Shown in pieces: positions 7,648 to 15,726 of a stretch of DNA of 16,322 nucleotides. The position numbers were made by a program, and so were the translations under genes. Within the stretch, counting starts at the first letter, position 1. Each line of letters begins with the position of its first letter. The notes beneath the pieces are model-generated. The model saw nothing but the letters and a program-made list of their open reading frames with translations. It was not told where the DNA came from and did not search any database. This stretch comes from Clostridiales bacterium. GTDB lineage: Bacteria > Bacillota > Clostridia > Lachnospirales > Lachnospiraceae. The DNA lies in contig JAGZDD010000083.1 of assembly GCA_018369015.1 (NCBI GenBank), positions 1-16,322 of the forward strand, given 5' to 3'.

Positions 7648-10101
7648 TTATCCGTAAAAAGTACCATTTTGGCCGACCTTCACCCGTATCCACTGGATTT
7701 CATTCGGTTCAAGAACAGTTTCAAAGCAAATATGATTTTCAAGCACCCTCTGATTCCGGACACGGATCACCGGAACACTGGCACTTTTAAAATAAGCCAT
7801 GTCCTCGGGATGGAGAAATGCGGGGAAGCCGGCCCTCTGCCACCGATCCTGAATACTGCCGCTTTTGGCATTGACCGCATAGGTTTTTATCTCTACAGGC
7901 ACATCCTCTTGGTCAGCAAACTTCTGCGCACCTTTAGGCAAAGGAAAAGTGAACTTTATACGCATTTTCCTTCCATCACTAATGAGATGGTTCTGTTCAT
8001 CCACATGAATATCGTCTTCATGCCGCAAACCATACTGAAAGTTAAAATGCTTATAATTATGACATACAATATACCATTCCTCTTTATCATCGCCTGTAAT
8101 CATATAATTTTCACCGCTCTGATAGATAAGATGCCCGATACGGTCCATAAATTCCATGGCATAGTAGGATGGCTTACATATCCCGTCTCTTGTCATAAGT
8201 CCGCTGCCACCGAAAAGAAAATGCTCTGTGTCGTAATATTCCGAAAAAATATCCGATGCACACCAATATCCTAAAACATCAGCCATACCGACGCTGTCAA
8301 TAATATTTTTCATAATATAAGCGCCTTTTTGACAGCTATCGTTAAAAACGTTTCTGTTAGACACAGAAAAATTCCACTCTGTCACATGGACAGACATGGA
8401 CTCATAGCCAGAAATATCCAGAAGGTGCCGCACATCCCTAAGAAAATTTTTCATAAAATCTTTATCCATAGACTGGCTGCGTATTTTATCTGTTGTATCC
8501 ATTTCTGCCGGATAGGAGTAGCAGTAAAATGTCATAAACGACGGCTGCTGCTCAAACTGATGCCACATACTTATCATTTCCTGAAAGCGTTCCTTGCCAT
8601 GGCGCAGGGAAAAGCCCCCGCTTCCAAGTCTAATGCCTGGAAGCAGCAACCGCAGCGCCTTTGCAGTCACATCAAAAATATGAAAATGTTCCCGCAGCAG
8701 ATCTTCACTATCTGGTATATCCTTATGGAAAAAATTTTCCTCCAGTTCCTTTTTCCACAATTCAAAATACCAGCTTTCTACCTCCTTGGCTCCGTACCTT
8801 TCCAGAAAATGATTCATCATATCAGACATAAACTTGCGTATGCACTCGTCATCTGAAAATATCCCATTGGCATCATTACCATGGATCAGTGGGAGCTGTC
8901 TGTTTTTTAACAGTTTTTTAGGCTTCATCCCCAGCTCTATATAAGGCTTCATCCCATTTTTCAGAAGGAAATCAATGACCGTATCTAAACGGGAAAAATT
9001 ATAATTTCCTGTTTTTGAAGGATGATCTAAAAGCATTTCATGGGAATAAATATCCCAAAAACGGATATATTTAATTTTTAGGCGTTCCCGGACAATACGG
9101 AGCTGCTCCTGCATATCAGATCTGAGCAGATCCGCCGCTGTTCCCCCATTAATCATTACCTGCCAGTGACGATGCAACGGCTTGCCTGAAGTTTCTTCCA
9201 GACAAATATCCTGAACATATACCTGGCCTGCCGGATAATTTCGGTGTCGTTCAAAATAAGAATCCACCTGCTTTTTCAATGTATTCTGTACCCGTACATT
9301 TTTAGAAGGCCCTTCTGGCTCTCCCTGCCACTGTCCCCGGTAAACAGACGGAGTCGTATGGTATTTTTCTTTAAAGGCTTTATTAAATGCCGCTGAATTG
9401 GCAAATCCTGTGTCCATAGCGATACGTACCACCGGTTTATCAGAGTAAAGCAGCTCCGACAAGGCATAGCCAAGTCGGATGGAATTGACATATTCAAGAA
9501 AGCTCATACCAAACTGTTTTTTGATATACTTAGACAAATAGGCGGTAGATAGATAAAGATTATCCGCCAAATCTGACAGCCCAATAGGTTTGTCATAATT
9601 CTTCCGTATATACTCCGCAATCTTTTGCTTCCGGTCATCAAATTTATGCATTTCTCCTTTATAACGGGAATCTTCCTCGGTCAGAAGAAAGTTGTTTTGA
9701 AGCACATGGAGAAGCTCATAATAAAGGCTGTACAGATAAATAAGGTCTTCCCCGGAATGATAGTAATGCTGGTTAATAATCTTCTTAATGATTTCCCGCA
9801 CTTCTTCATAAAGTTCTCCGTCCTCAGCCGTAGAATTACACCAAAACAGAATCATATTCTGCTTTAACAGCTTACATAATTCATCATAGGAAATATGAAA
9901 ACATCCGGCTAAGGCGTCTGTGCTCCCTTCATAGGAATGACGGCGGCCAGAATTAATCATAAGAAAATCCTCAGCCTCCATGATATAGGATTTGTCTTCA
10001 ATCGAAAAATCAACCCGGCCCTCCAACACATAAAATAGCTCTATGTCCAGATGAGTATGTACATTTTCACTTTTTCCGATCCGAAACTCAAAATCAATCA
10101 T
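7648..10101 (-). CDS. Second AraC-family regulator fused to a GH39-like domain, degenerate active site
   Basis: This 817-residue paralogue of the protein at 420-2840 has the same architecture. A cupin-like sensor spans about 10-65 (VHTHLDIELFYVLEGRVDF). An AraC HTH pair spans about 160-258 (LSDLADNLYLSTAYLSKYIK, then DTGFANSAAFNKAFKEKY). A GH39-type barrel spans about 310-665, followed by a beta-rich tail. GH39 landmarks are YIRFWDIYS (345-353), WYFELW (444-449) and VTEWNFS with nucleophile-position Glu575. The acid/base WNEP motif is replaced by WKKE, so hydrolysis is unlikely. Both proteins conserve SNRNVFNDS-like (here 581-589) and GGSGL segments (631-635), suggesting related ligands. The ATG at 10099-10101 has only a modest AGGTGA nearby. 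Probably a transcriptional activator of the downstream operons. The target genes and ligand are inferred. Confidence 0.9.
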   Translation of the reverse strand: MIDFEFRIGKSENVHTHLDIELFYVLEGRVDFSIEDKSYIMEAEDFLMINSGRRHSYEGSTDALAGCFHISYDELCKLLKQNMILFWCNSTAEDGELYEEVREIIKKIINQHYYHSGEDLIYLYSLYYELLHVLQNNFLLTEEDSRYKGEMHKFDDRKQKIAEYIRKNYDKPIGLSDLADNLYLSTAYLSKYIKKQFGMSFLEYVNSIRLGYALSELLYSDKPVVRIAMDTGFANSAAFNKAFKEKYHTTPSVYRGQWQGEPEGPSKNVRVQNTLKKQVDSYFERHRNYPAGQVYVQDICLEETSGKPLHRHWQVMINGGTAADLLRSDMQEQLRIVRERLKIKYIRFWDIYSHEMLLDHPSKTGNYNFSRLDTVIDFLLKNGMKPYIELGMKPKKLLKNRQLPLIHGNDANGIFSDDECIRKFMSDMMNHFLERYGAKEVESWYFELWKKELEENFFHKDIPDSEDLLREHFHIFDVTAKALRLLLPGIRLGSGGFSLRHGKERFQEMISMWHQFEQQPSFMTFYCYSYPAEMDTTDKIRSQSMDKDFMKNFLRDVRHLLDISGYESMSVHVTEWNFSVSNRNVFNDSCQKGAYIMKNIIDSVGMADVLGYWCASDIFSEYYDTEHFLFGGSGLMTRDGICKPSYYAMEFMDRIGHLIYQSGENYMITGDDKEEWYIVCHNYKHFNFQYGLRHEDDIHVDEQNHLISDGRKMRIKFTFPLPKGAQKFADQEDVPVEIKTYAVNAKSGSIQDRWQRAGFPAFLHPEDMAYFKSASVPVIRVRNQRVLENHICFETVLEPNEIQWIRVKVGQNGTFYG

Positions 10102-10129
10102 GCGCTCACCTAATTTCTAGTAAACTTTC

Positions 10130-10179
10130 ATGCCGCGCCGCGCGCGGCTTCACCACGTATGAAAGCCAGGATTGCTCCG
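10130..10179. repeat. Dispersed intergenic repeat, copy 1
   Basis: About 50 bases, starting ATGCCGCGC and running through GCTTCACCACG, ATGAAAGC and AGGATTGC, match 16070-16120 with only a few substitutions and one indel. The element is GC-rich against AT-rich surroundings and is bounded here by CTTTCAT/ATGAAAG inverted arms. It lies 29 bases upstream of the AraC-GH39 gene start, so it would sit in that gene's 5' leader. Confidence 0.7.
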
Positions 10180-10202
10180 GGCTCGTGTCTAATAACAACC
10201 TG

Positions 10203-10218
10203 GCAAAATATATTTTGC
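10203..10218. repeat. 16-bp palindrome GCAAAATATATTTTGC
   Basis: A perfectly self-complementary 16-mer lies between a TATAAT (minus strand, 10239-10244) and the AraC-GH39 start. If that TATAAT is the -10, the palindrome falls at about +14 to +29, where a bound regulator would block transcription. The operator role is inferred. Confidence 0.4.
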
Positions 10219-10259
10219 TCCATCATCATTTAAAATTTATTATAGCGTAAAAAAGGGCG

Positions 10260-10295
10260 AAAAAAAAGCCCGGATGTTAAAATATCATCCGGGCT
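10260..10295 (-). terminator. Rho-independent terminator of kdpDE
   Basis: Ten-base GC-rich arms AGCCCGGATG (10267-10276) and CATCCGGGCT (10286-10295), with a 9-base loop, are followed on the minus strand by eight T (10267-10260). It starts about 24 bases after the kdpE stop and cleanly separates kdpDE from the AraC-GH39 gene. Confidence 0.92.
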
Positions 10296-10318
10296 GTTCT
10301 GAATCACCCTTCATCAAG

Positions 10319-11023
10319 CTATACTCTAAGCATCCGGTAGCCAATACCTACATGGGTCTGAATATACTGCGGTGAAGCCGGATCTTTTTCAATTTTTTTT
10401 CTCAGGGTTGCCATAAATACCCGCAAGGAAGCAACATCATTATCCCAGGAACTTCCCCATACCTCACGGGTAATGTAGGAATGGGTAAGCACCTTGCCGA
10501 CATTTTTAGCCAGAAGACACAGCAGCTTATACTCAATAGGTGTCAGGTGCAGTTCTGCCCCGTCCATATAGACGCACCCTGCTGAATAATCTATCTTAAG
10601 CCCTCCATTTTCAAAAACAGCGGACTCTGCTCCAGCCGCGGCCGCCCCCGCAAGGTTGAGCCTGCGGAAGGTCACGCGCAGCCGCGCTAAAAGTTCTTCA
10701 ACAGAAAATGGCTTTGTCAAATAATCATCGGCTCCGGCGTCCAGTGCATCAATTTTATCGTTTTCTTCACTTCGTGCGCTAATAACAATAATTGGCATAT
10801 TAGACCAGGAACGGATTTTTTTAATAACCTCAATACCATCCATATCCGGCAGCCCAAGGTCTAGCAGCACTACATCCGGATTGTGAGAAGCCGCTTCAAG
10901 AATTGCGGTTTCCCCATTGGCAGCCGTAACATATTTATAGTTATGTGTCTTTAATGTCGTTGTTATAAGATTTCGGATCGCAGCGTCATCTTCAACAACA
11001 AGAATCGATGATTTATTATTCAT
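10319..11023 (-). CDS. kdpE: KdpE-type OmpR-family response regulator
   Basis: This 234-residue protein has a receiver domain (1-120) and a winged-helix DNA-binding domain (about 135-232). The acidic pair E11-D12-D13 (LVVEDD), phospho-acceptor Asp55 (LLDLGLPDMDG) and Lys104 (YLTKPFSVEELLARL) are intact. The output domain shows HLTPIEYKLLCLLAKNVGKV and REVWGSSWDNDVASLRVFMA, typical of KdpE. The start is ATG 11021-11023, which overlaps the end of kdpD by 8 bases and is preceded by a very strong AAGGAGG nine bases upstream, inside kdpD, indicating translational coupling. KdpE phosphorylated by KdpD usually switches on the kdpFABC potassium pump. No pump genes are in this window, so its target lies elsewhere. 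Confidence 0.95.
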   Translation of the reverse strand: MNNKSSILVVEDDAAIRNLITTTLKTHNYKYVTAANGETAILEAASHNPDVVLLDLGLPDMDGIEVIKKIRSWSNMPIIVISARSEENDKIDALDAGADDYLTKPFSVEELLARLRVTFRRLNLAGAAAAGAESAVFENGGLKIDYSAGCVYMDGAELHLTPIEYKLLCLLAKNVGKVLTHSYITREVWGSSWDNDVASLRVFMATLRKKIEKDPASPQYIQTHVGIGYRMLRV

Positions 11024-13694
11024 GTAACGTAACCTCCTTCTGCGGCAGCGTAAAGCTAAAAACCGTTCCCTTCGGGTAATTATCCCTGACAGAAATTTCT
11101 CCGCCATGAGCTATAATAATTGACTTACATAGTGCAAGCCCCAGCCCCAGGCTGCGCCGTCCATCGGCCACACGATTGCCCGCTGTATAAAACATATCAA
11201 AAATATGTGCCTTAGATTCATCGGGAATACCACTGCCGTTGTCACTGATCTCCACAACAATAAAATGGTTTTTCACAAATGTATTTATGGCAATCTCGGA
11301 ACCCGGGGGTGTATATTTGATTGCATTATCTACGATATTTATGATCACCTGCATAATTAAATGCGCATCCATATTTGCAAATATAAACTCATCCGAAGAT
11401 TCCACGCTTATTTTATGATTCTCGGCTCTCCTTCCAATATGATGCAGGGCTTCGGAAATAACCTCCTCAATAAGCTCAGTATTCATACGCAGTTTCATTG
11501 TGCCATTTTCAATACGGGTCACTGACAGCAAATTTTCAACAAGATTAATCAGCCACAAGGAATCTTCATAAATATCCTTATACAGCCTTTTTCTGCTTTG
11601 CTCATCCATATCCTCAGAATTTGCAAGTAAAATACCTGCATTTCCTGAAATAGATGTCAGCGGTGTCCTTAAATCATGGGATATAGAACGCAGCAAATTC
11701 GCCCGAAGCTGTTCGTTTTTGGCTATGAGTGCGCTCTGCTCCCGTTCTCTTAGCGCCGCCTCCTTTTCAAGGGCAAGAGCACATTCCCCAAAAATAGAAA
11801 GCATCACATTATTTTCAAACGTATCGAGCGGCTCTCCAGGCATAGCAATTCCCGCCACTCCATAAACCGTATCCTTTGCCCGAATCGCCAGATACATACA
11901 TTTTGAATTTCTTAAGGTTTCTGTTGTTGCCCCGGCATGTTTATTGTTTTTCCAGGCCCATATCGCTACAGCCTTCTCGTTTTGTGTCAAATATTCCTCA
12001 GACATATCATCGCCATTATGGGTAAAAACCTGCGGTGCGCAAAGGCCGTCATTTTCTACCATATAAATAATAACATCTCTCTGAAGCAGTTTAACAAGCT
12101 GCTTGGCAGCAATGGAAACAATTTCCGCCCGGGTGGTTCCTTCCTGGATCAACTGGTTTGTTTCCAGAAGTATCTTTGTCCGGTAAGCGGACTCTGATGC
12201 CTGCCGTGTCTGGTTTTTCATACGGACAGCAAGGCGGCTGGCAATAAAGGCGGCCAGGAACATAATTAAAAAAGTCATCGGGTAATCGCTGTCCGTTGCT
12301 TTAAATGTAAAATATGGATCTGTAAAAAAGTAATTAAAAAGTAATACACTTACGACGGATGAAGCAATACTGTATATACTCTGGGTCGTAATAATTGCAG
12401 TAAGCAAAACGCCAAGAATATAAACCATAATAATATTGGCCTCAGAAAAGCCCAAAAAGCGGAATAGAAAGCCGATTCCCGTGGCCGCCGAAAGTAATAA
12501 AAAACTTTTCAGCAAGTCATAGCCATTTAACCGCCCCCGCGGACGTTTCTGATGCCTTTCATGGTATCCGCCCAAGGGTATTCTGTCGGGGATAATATAA
12601 ATATCCAGATTCGGCGCATAAGCCAGGAGACGTTCCGTCAGGGTTGCCTTTTTCCAGAACCATTTTCTCTGGGCCGCGCTACGGCCCATGACAACCTTAG
12701 TGGCTTTCGTCAGCCGGGCGAACTCTGCAATCTGAAAAGGAATATCCCTGCCGGAAACAGTTTCAACGCAAGCCCCCAGCTGCTGTGCCAGCCGGGTATT
12801 GCTTCTTAGGCGTTTACGATCCTCCTCATTCAAATGAGTGTCCGGAGACTCTACATACAATGCGGTAAAAGTTCCCTGAAAAGCATTAGCCATACGGGCC
12901 GCAGTACGTATAATTTTAGGGTTTGTAGGCGATGAGGACAGGCACACTAAAATATTCTCATTCCCATCATCTCCGGCCTTCTGAGAATTTTTCAATATCT
13001 CGAGCCTCCGTGTAATACGGTCGGCACAGCGGCGCAGAGACATTTCCCGAAGCATTGTCAGCCTTTTCGGGTCAAAAAAATTTCTCAGGCTGTTTTGGAT
13101 CTGCGCATCCTTATAGATTTTTCCCGTATTCAAACGCTCAATAAGCTCATCCGGCTCAATATCCACAAGCTCTACCTGATCTGCATTATCAAATACCGTA
13201 TCAGGAATACGTTCCTGTACGGAATTTCCTGTGATAGAAACAATGGCATCTGTCAGGCTTTCAATATTTTGTATATTAACGGTTGTATAAACATCAATAC
13301 CACTTGTCAGCAGCTCCTCAATGTCCTTGTAGCGCTTCTCATGGCGGCATACGCTGGAATTTGTATGGGCCAGCTCGTCCACGATAATCAGATCCGGCCT
13401 GCGGGCAATGGCGGCATCAAGATTTAGTTCTGCTTTTGTACCTTCTGGCGTCTTATCAAGAAGCGGCGACAAAACCTCAAAACCCTCTGTAAGTGCCCGA
13501 GTCGTTATTCCCGTATGGGTATCTACATAACCAATCACCACATCAATATTCCGGCGTTTCGCATCCCGGGCCGCGTTGAGCATCGCATATGTTTTCCCAA
13601 CACCCGTGGCATAACCGAAAAAAATTTTTAGCTGACCTGCCTTGGCCCGTTTTTTCTTCACATTCATTGTACTTTCATTCAACATTTCCGTCAT
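11016..13694 (-). CDS. kdpD: KdpD-type sensor histidine kinase
   Basis: Residue numbers count from the ATG at 13701-13703. Domains in order: an N-terminal KdpD domain with Walker A GYATGVGKT (30-38) and IIVDELAHTN (106-115); a universal-stress-protein-like domain (about 250-372; this region binds c-di-AMP in some Firmicute KdpDs); a four-span DUF4118 membrane block (about 398-495); a GAF-like region (about 515-650); HisKA with phospho-acceptor His676 (SISHDLRTPL); and HATPase_c with NIVDNAIKYTP (789-799), DNGSGIP and SLGLGLALCK. All catalytic boxes are intact and the length is normal. I chose ATG 13692-13694 because GAAGGG lies about nine bases upstream; the ATG at 13701-13703 abuts that site and would make the protein three residues longer. 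It senses potassium or turgor stress at the membrane and phosphorylates KdpE. Confidence 0.95.
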   Translation of the reverse strand: MTEMLNESTMNVKKKRAKAGQLKIFFGYATGVGKTYAMLNAARDAKRRNIDVVIGYVDTHTGITTRALTEGFEVLSPLLDKTPEGTKAELNLDAAIARRPDLIIVDELAHTNSSVCRHEKRYKDIEELLTSGIDVYTTVNIQNIESLTDAIVSITGNSVQERIPDTVFDNADQVELVDIEPDELIERLNTGKIYKDAQIQNSLRNFFDPKRLTMLREMSLRRCADRITRRLEILKNSQKAGDDGNENILVCLSSSPTNPKIIRTAARMANAFQGTFTALYVESPDTHLNEEDRKRLRSNTRLAQQLGACVETVSGRDIPFQIAEFARLTKATKVVMGRSAAQRKWFWKKATLTERLLAYAPNLDIYIIPDRIPLGGYHERHQKRPRGRLNGYDLLKSFLLLSAATGIGFLFRFLGFSEANIIMVYILGVLLTAIITTQSIYSIASSVVSVLLFNYFFTDPYFTFKATDSDYPMTFLIMFLAAFIASRLAVRMKNQTRQASESAYRTKILLETNQLIQEGTTRAEIVSIAAKQLVKLLQRDVIIYMVENDGLCAPQVFTHNGDDMSEEYLTQNEKAVAIWAWKNNKHAGATTETLRNSKCMYLAIRAKDTVYGVAGIAMPGEPLDTFENNVMLSIFGECALALEKEAALREREQSALIAKNEQLRANLLRSISHDLRTPLTSISGNAGILLANSEDMDEQSRKRLYKDIYEDSLWLINLVENLLSVTRIENGTMKLRMNTELIEEVISEALHHIGRRAENHKISVESSDEFIFANMDAHLIMQVIINIVDNAIKYTPPGSEIAINTFVKNHFIVVEISDNGSGIPDESKAHIFDMFYTAGNRVADGRRSLGLGLALCKSIIIAHGGEISVRDNYPKGTVFSFTLPQKEVTLHE

Positions 13695-13768
13695 AAACGG
13701 CATCCCTTCATAGACATCTGTTTTATTAATGTAACGGTTCAGCCATAGCTGAATAATTACTTACAAAC

Positions 13769-13797
13769 AGCATAAACACGCACGCCTCTTTTGTCAA
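13769..13797 (-). promoter_or_regulatory. Sigma-A-type promoter of kdpDE
   Basis: On the minus strand a perfect TTGACA (13792-13797) stands 17 bases from TATGCT (13769-13774), about 75 bases upstream of the kdpD start. The leader would contain a small TTCAGC-CATA-GCTGAA stem-loop (13738-13753). I saw no ydaO-type c-di-AMP riboswitch in this short leader. Confidence 0.65.
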
Positions 13798-13902
13798 CAG
13801 CAATTACTGCGGCCACAGTGCCTCTAGCGGATACACAGCGTCTTTCTGCGGCTCGCTTTCGCACATTGGAAAGCTCGCTTTTGCTCGCGGCGCGAAAGAC
13901 GC

Positions 13903-13933
13903 GGTATAATGTCCACTTTGTGGACATTATACC
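13903..13933. repeat. 14-bp perfect inverted repeat with 3-base loop
   Basis: Arms GGTATAATGTCCAC and GTGGACATTATACC flank TTT. On the plus strand a short T run follows (13938-13942); on the minus strand none does. There is no plus-strand gene to terminate, so it is more likely a repeat element or protein site than a simple terminator. Confidence 0.6.
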
Positions 13934-14068
13934 ATAGTTTTTAACAGCCGAGGAATAAGGACTGTGTTAATACAGGGCTTTTGGTATTAATATTGTATAA
14001 AGAAACAATGTTTATACTGCTTTGCAGGAACACTTGCCGTTAAGAGCGCCGCCCAGGAGGGAAGGCGC

Positions 14069-14092
14069 AAAAACCCCCGAAAAATCCGAGGG
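14069..14092 (-). terminator. Probable terminator downstream of the FAD oxidoreductase gene
   Basis: On the minus strand CCCTCG (14087-14092) pairs with CGGGGG (14074-14079, one G-U pair) and is followed by five T (14073-14069). A longer alternative pairing joins AAAACCCCCG with CGGGGGTTTT (to about 14114). It lies about 190 bases past the stop at 14281, so the gene would have a long structured 3' tail. Confidence 0.55.
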
Positions 14093-14201
14093 TTTACGGA
14101 AATTCCGGGGGTTTTCTCAGGCTTCTGCCTGAAATTAAAAGAGTAATGTTTTATACGAAGTTTTTTACTTAATAATTATTCGGTTATACCACATATTTAC
14201 T

Positions 14202-14277
14202 GTAACTATTCAGCCACGCCATCTCGGATTCACGCAGCTAACGCTGCTCACCGCCGCTATCGCGGCTGAATAGTTAC
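14202..14277. repeat. Inverted repeat with 14-bp arms abutting the FAD oxidoreductase stop
   Basis: Perfect arms GTAACTATTCAGCC (14202-14215) and GGCTGAATAGTTAC (14264-14277) enclose 48 bases that contain a second stem, GCAGC-TAAC-GCTGC. The right arm resembles GCTGAATAATTAC at 13748-13760 (12 of 13 bases), so fragments of one repeat family may flank this gap. The outer arm ends three bases from the stop codon of the gene at 14281. Confidence 0.7.
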
Positions 14278-14280
14278 TAT

Positions 14281-15726
14281 TTATCCCTGAACGTATTCAG
14301 CGGCAGTCATACCGGCAATACGTCCTGTATTTACGGCATAGCCCATGGAGTTTCCAGGAAGGAGGAACATATAGCTGTCGTCGTACAGAGCACAGGAATC
14401 TGCACCTGCTGCATAGAGGCCTGGTACTGGCTCAAAATCATTGTCAATAGCTTCGCAATTTTCATTGATCTTGATTCCGCCAACTGTTCCGTATCCGCCT
14501 GGACGGATTTTTGCACAGTAAAATGGGGCTTTTGTGATGGGGCGCATATATTTGCGAGGTTTGTAAAACTCTTCATCCGCTGTATCACAATAATCATTGT
14601 ACTCGTCAATGGTATCCAAAAGATTATCCACATTAATGCCAGCTTTTTCGGCAAGCTCCTCAATCGTATCTGCTACAAAGAAGCTTGTGCTGCCATTATC
14701 AATAGCCATCTGGATGCCGTCCTTGAAATCTGACACATCTGGATTTGTACGAACCAGGCTGATAACATCCACGCCGTTTTTCATATAATGTTTTACAATA
14801 GAGGAATCAATGATTGAAAAACCTACGCAGTTTTTCTGCTTTGAAACAGCATTGCTCAAATAGGTTGTATTCTGCATGTGATCCTCATTCATAAAACGTT
14901 TTCCATGAGTATTGACAAGAAGATTCGGCTGGGAGAATACGTTTGGAACACTCTGCGGCAGACTGTCGCAGCCCTCAACGCTTGCAGCCATCTCAATACG
15001 CACCTGAGATTTCGCCGCGCCGGCTTCCCATGCCATCTTCATACCGTCGCCCATAATGCCAGGAATTGCAAAGTTAAACATATTTACGCCAAAATCAAAA
15101 CCTGTTTCCTGTTTAATCATCTCTGGATTAGCACCGGCTCCGCCAGTTGCAACAACGGCAGCCTTACAGTTAATTTTTACTTCCTCACCATCTTTATTTG
15201 TGGCAAGTACGCCGGCAACCTTTCCGTCTTCCATAAGAATCTTCTTTGCCGGTGTTTCTGTAAATACCTGAACGCCAAGTTCAAGGGCGCGCTCGTATAA
15301 TTTACGGTTCATAAAAGATGCCGCTCTCGGCCCAATCCCCTGATCAGTTTTAACAATATGCCATGTCGGTTCAGCCTTCGGGAAATAACGGAAAGCGCCT
15401 TCAAATTCAACGCCCATATCTTCAAGCCATTCAATCGTTTCTGCAGACTGTGCAAAATATCTTTTTACCAGGCGGGCATCTACCATATAATGTGTGTATT
15501 CCATAAACATATTAAATGCTTTTTCTACAGAAATATCATACATCTGGTTTTTCTGATATTTTGTACCAATGCCAAGAGGACCCATACCCATATTGGCAGC
15601 GCCGCCGCATGTAGCAGCTTTTTCAAGAACGATAACCTGTGCTCCATCCTCTGCTGCCTGAACAGCCGCGGAAAGACCGGCGGGGCCTCCTGCGATAACT
15701 ACGATTTCTGTGGTCAGTTCTTTCAT
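14281..15726 (-). CDS. FAD-dependent oxidoreductase, fumarate-reductase/flavocytochrome-c-like
   Basis: This 481-residue soluble flavoprotein has an N-terminal Rossmann segment EIVVIAGGPAGLSAA (7-21) with ribose-binding Glu35 (VIVLEK). The first Gly of the GxGxxG motif is Ala12. FAD contacts ATGGAGANPEMI (193-204) and LYAAGADS (437-444), and a cap region, follow the fumarate reductase/succinate dehydrogenase flavoprotein pattern. Residues usual for fumarate reduction are missing: HHTMGG reads GYGTVGG (411-417) and the Arg-bearing GANRLGGN segment reads FLLPGNSMG (454-462). The substrate is therefore probably not fumarate; an enoate or keto compound is possible. There is no signal peptide and no FMN-binding or heme domain. 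The start ATG 15724-15726 has AAAGGG 12 bases upstream. No partner gene adjoins it. Confidence 0.88.
   Translation of the reverse strand: MKELTTEIVVIAGGPAGLSAAVQAAEDGAQVIVLEKAATCGGAANMGMGPLGIGTKYQKNQMYDISVEKAFNMFMEYTHYMVDARLVKRYFAQSAETIEWLEDMGVEFEGAFRYFPKAEPTWHIVKTDQGIGPRAASFMNRKLYERALELGVQVFTETPAKKILMEDGKVAGVLATNKDGEEVKINCKAAVVATGGAGANPEMIKQETGFDFGVNMFNFAIPGIMGDGMKMAWEAGAAKSQVRIEMAASVEGCDSLPQSVPNVFSQPNLLVNTHGKRFMNEDHMQNTTYLSNAVSKQKNCVGFSIIDSSIVKHYMKNGVDVISLVRTNPDVSDFKDGIQMAIDNGSTSFFVADTIEELAEKAGINVDNLLDTIDEYNDYCDTADEEFYKPRKYMRPITKAPFYCAKIRPGGYGTVGGIKINENCEAIDNDFEPVPGLYAAGADSCALYDDSYMFLLPGNSMGYAVNTGRIAGMTAAEYVQG

Larger units (their letters stand above)
13738..14131. repeat. Gene-free gap dense in inverted repeats
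   Basis: No coding sequence is supported from 13704 to 14280. From left to right the gap holds: TTCAGC-CATA-GCTGAA (13738-13753); a 9-bp stem GCGTCTTTC/GAAAGACGC (13838-13846 with 13894-13902) enclosing 47 bases; directly abutting it, a 14-bp perfect stem (13903-13916 with 13920-13933); GTATAAA/TTTATAC (13995-14001 with 14011-14017) next to CTGC-TTT-GCAG (14017-14027); GCGCC/GGCGC (14046-14068); the terminator at 14069; and TCAGGC/GCCTGA (about 14117-14132). The GC content shifts sharply within it. It may be a stack of repetitive extragenic elements. Confidence 0.6.

Noticed and set aside
7627..8274. 215-codon plus-strand open frame
   Set aside because: It lies almost wholly antisense to the well-supported AraC-GH39 gene, has no ribosome site or recognisable domain, and its composition is that of a reversed coding strand.
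8329..8856. 175-codon plus-strand open frame
   Set aside because: Antisense to the GH39 part of the regulator at 7648-10101; no family features and no promoter.
11024..11107. Upstream-extended start for KdpE
   Set aside because: The extension adds a basic stretch before the receiver domain and lies within kdpD; the ATG at 11021-11023 has an excellent RBS and gives the normal KdpE length.
13704..13800. Possible c-di-AMP (ydaO) riboswitch before kdpD
   Set aside because: The leader from the inferred transcription start to ATG is too short and contains only one small stem; no conserved riboswitch core was seen.
13735..14280. CRISPR-like array
   Set aside because: The repeats are inverted stems of different sequence, not regularly spaced direct repeats with unique spacers, and no cas gene is present.
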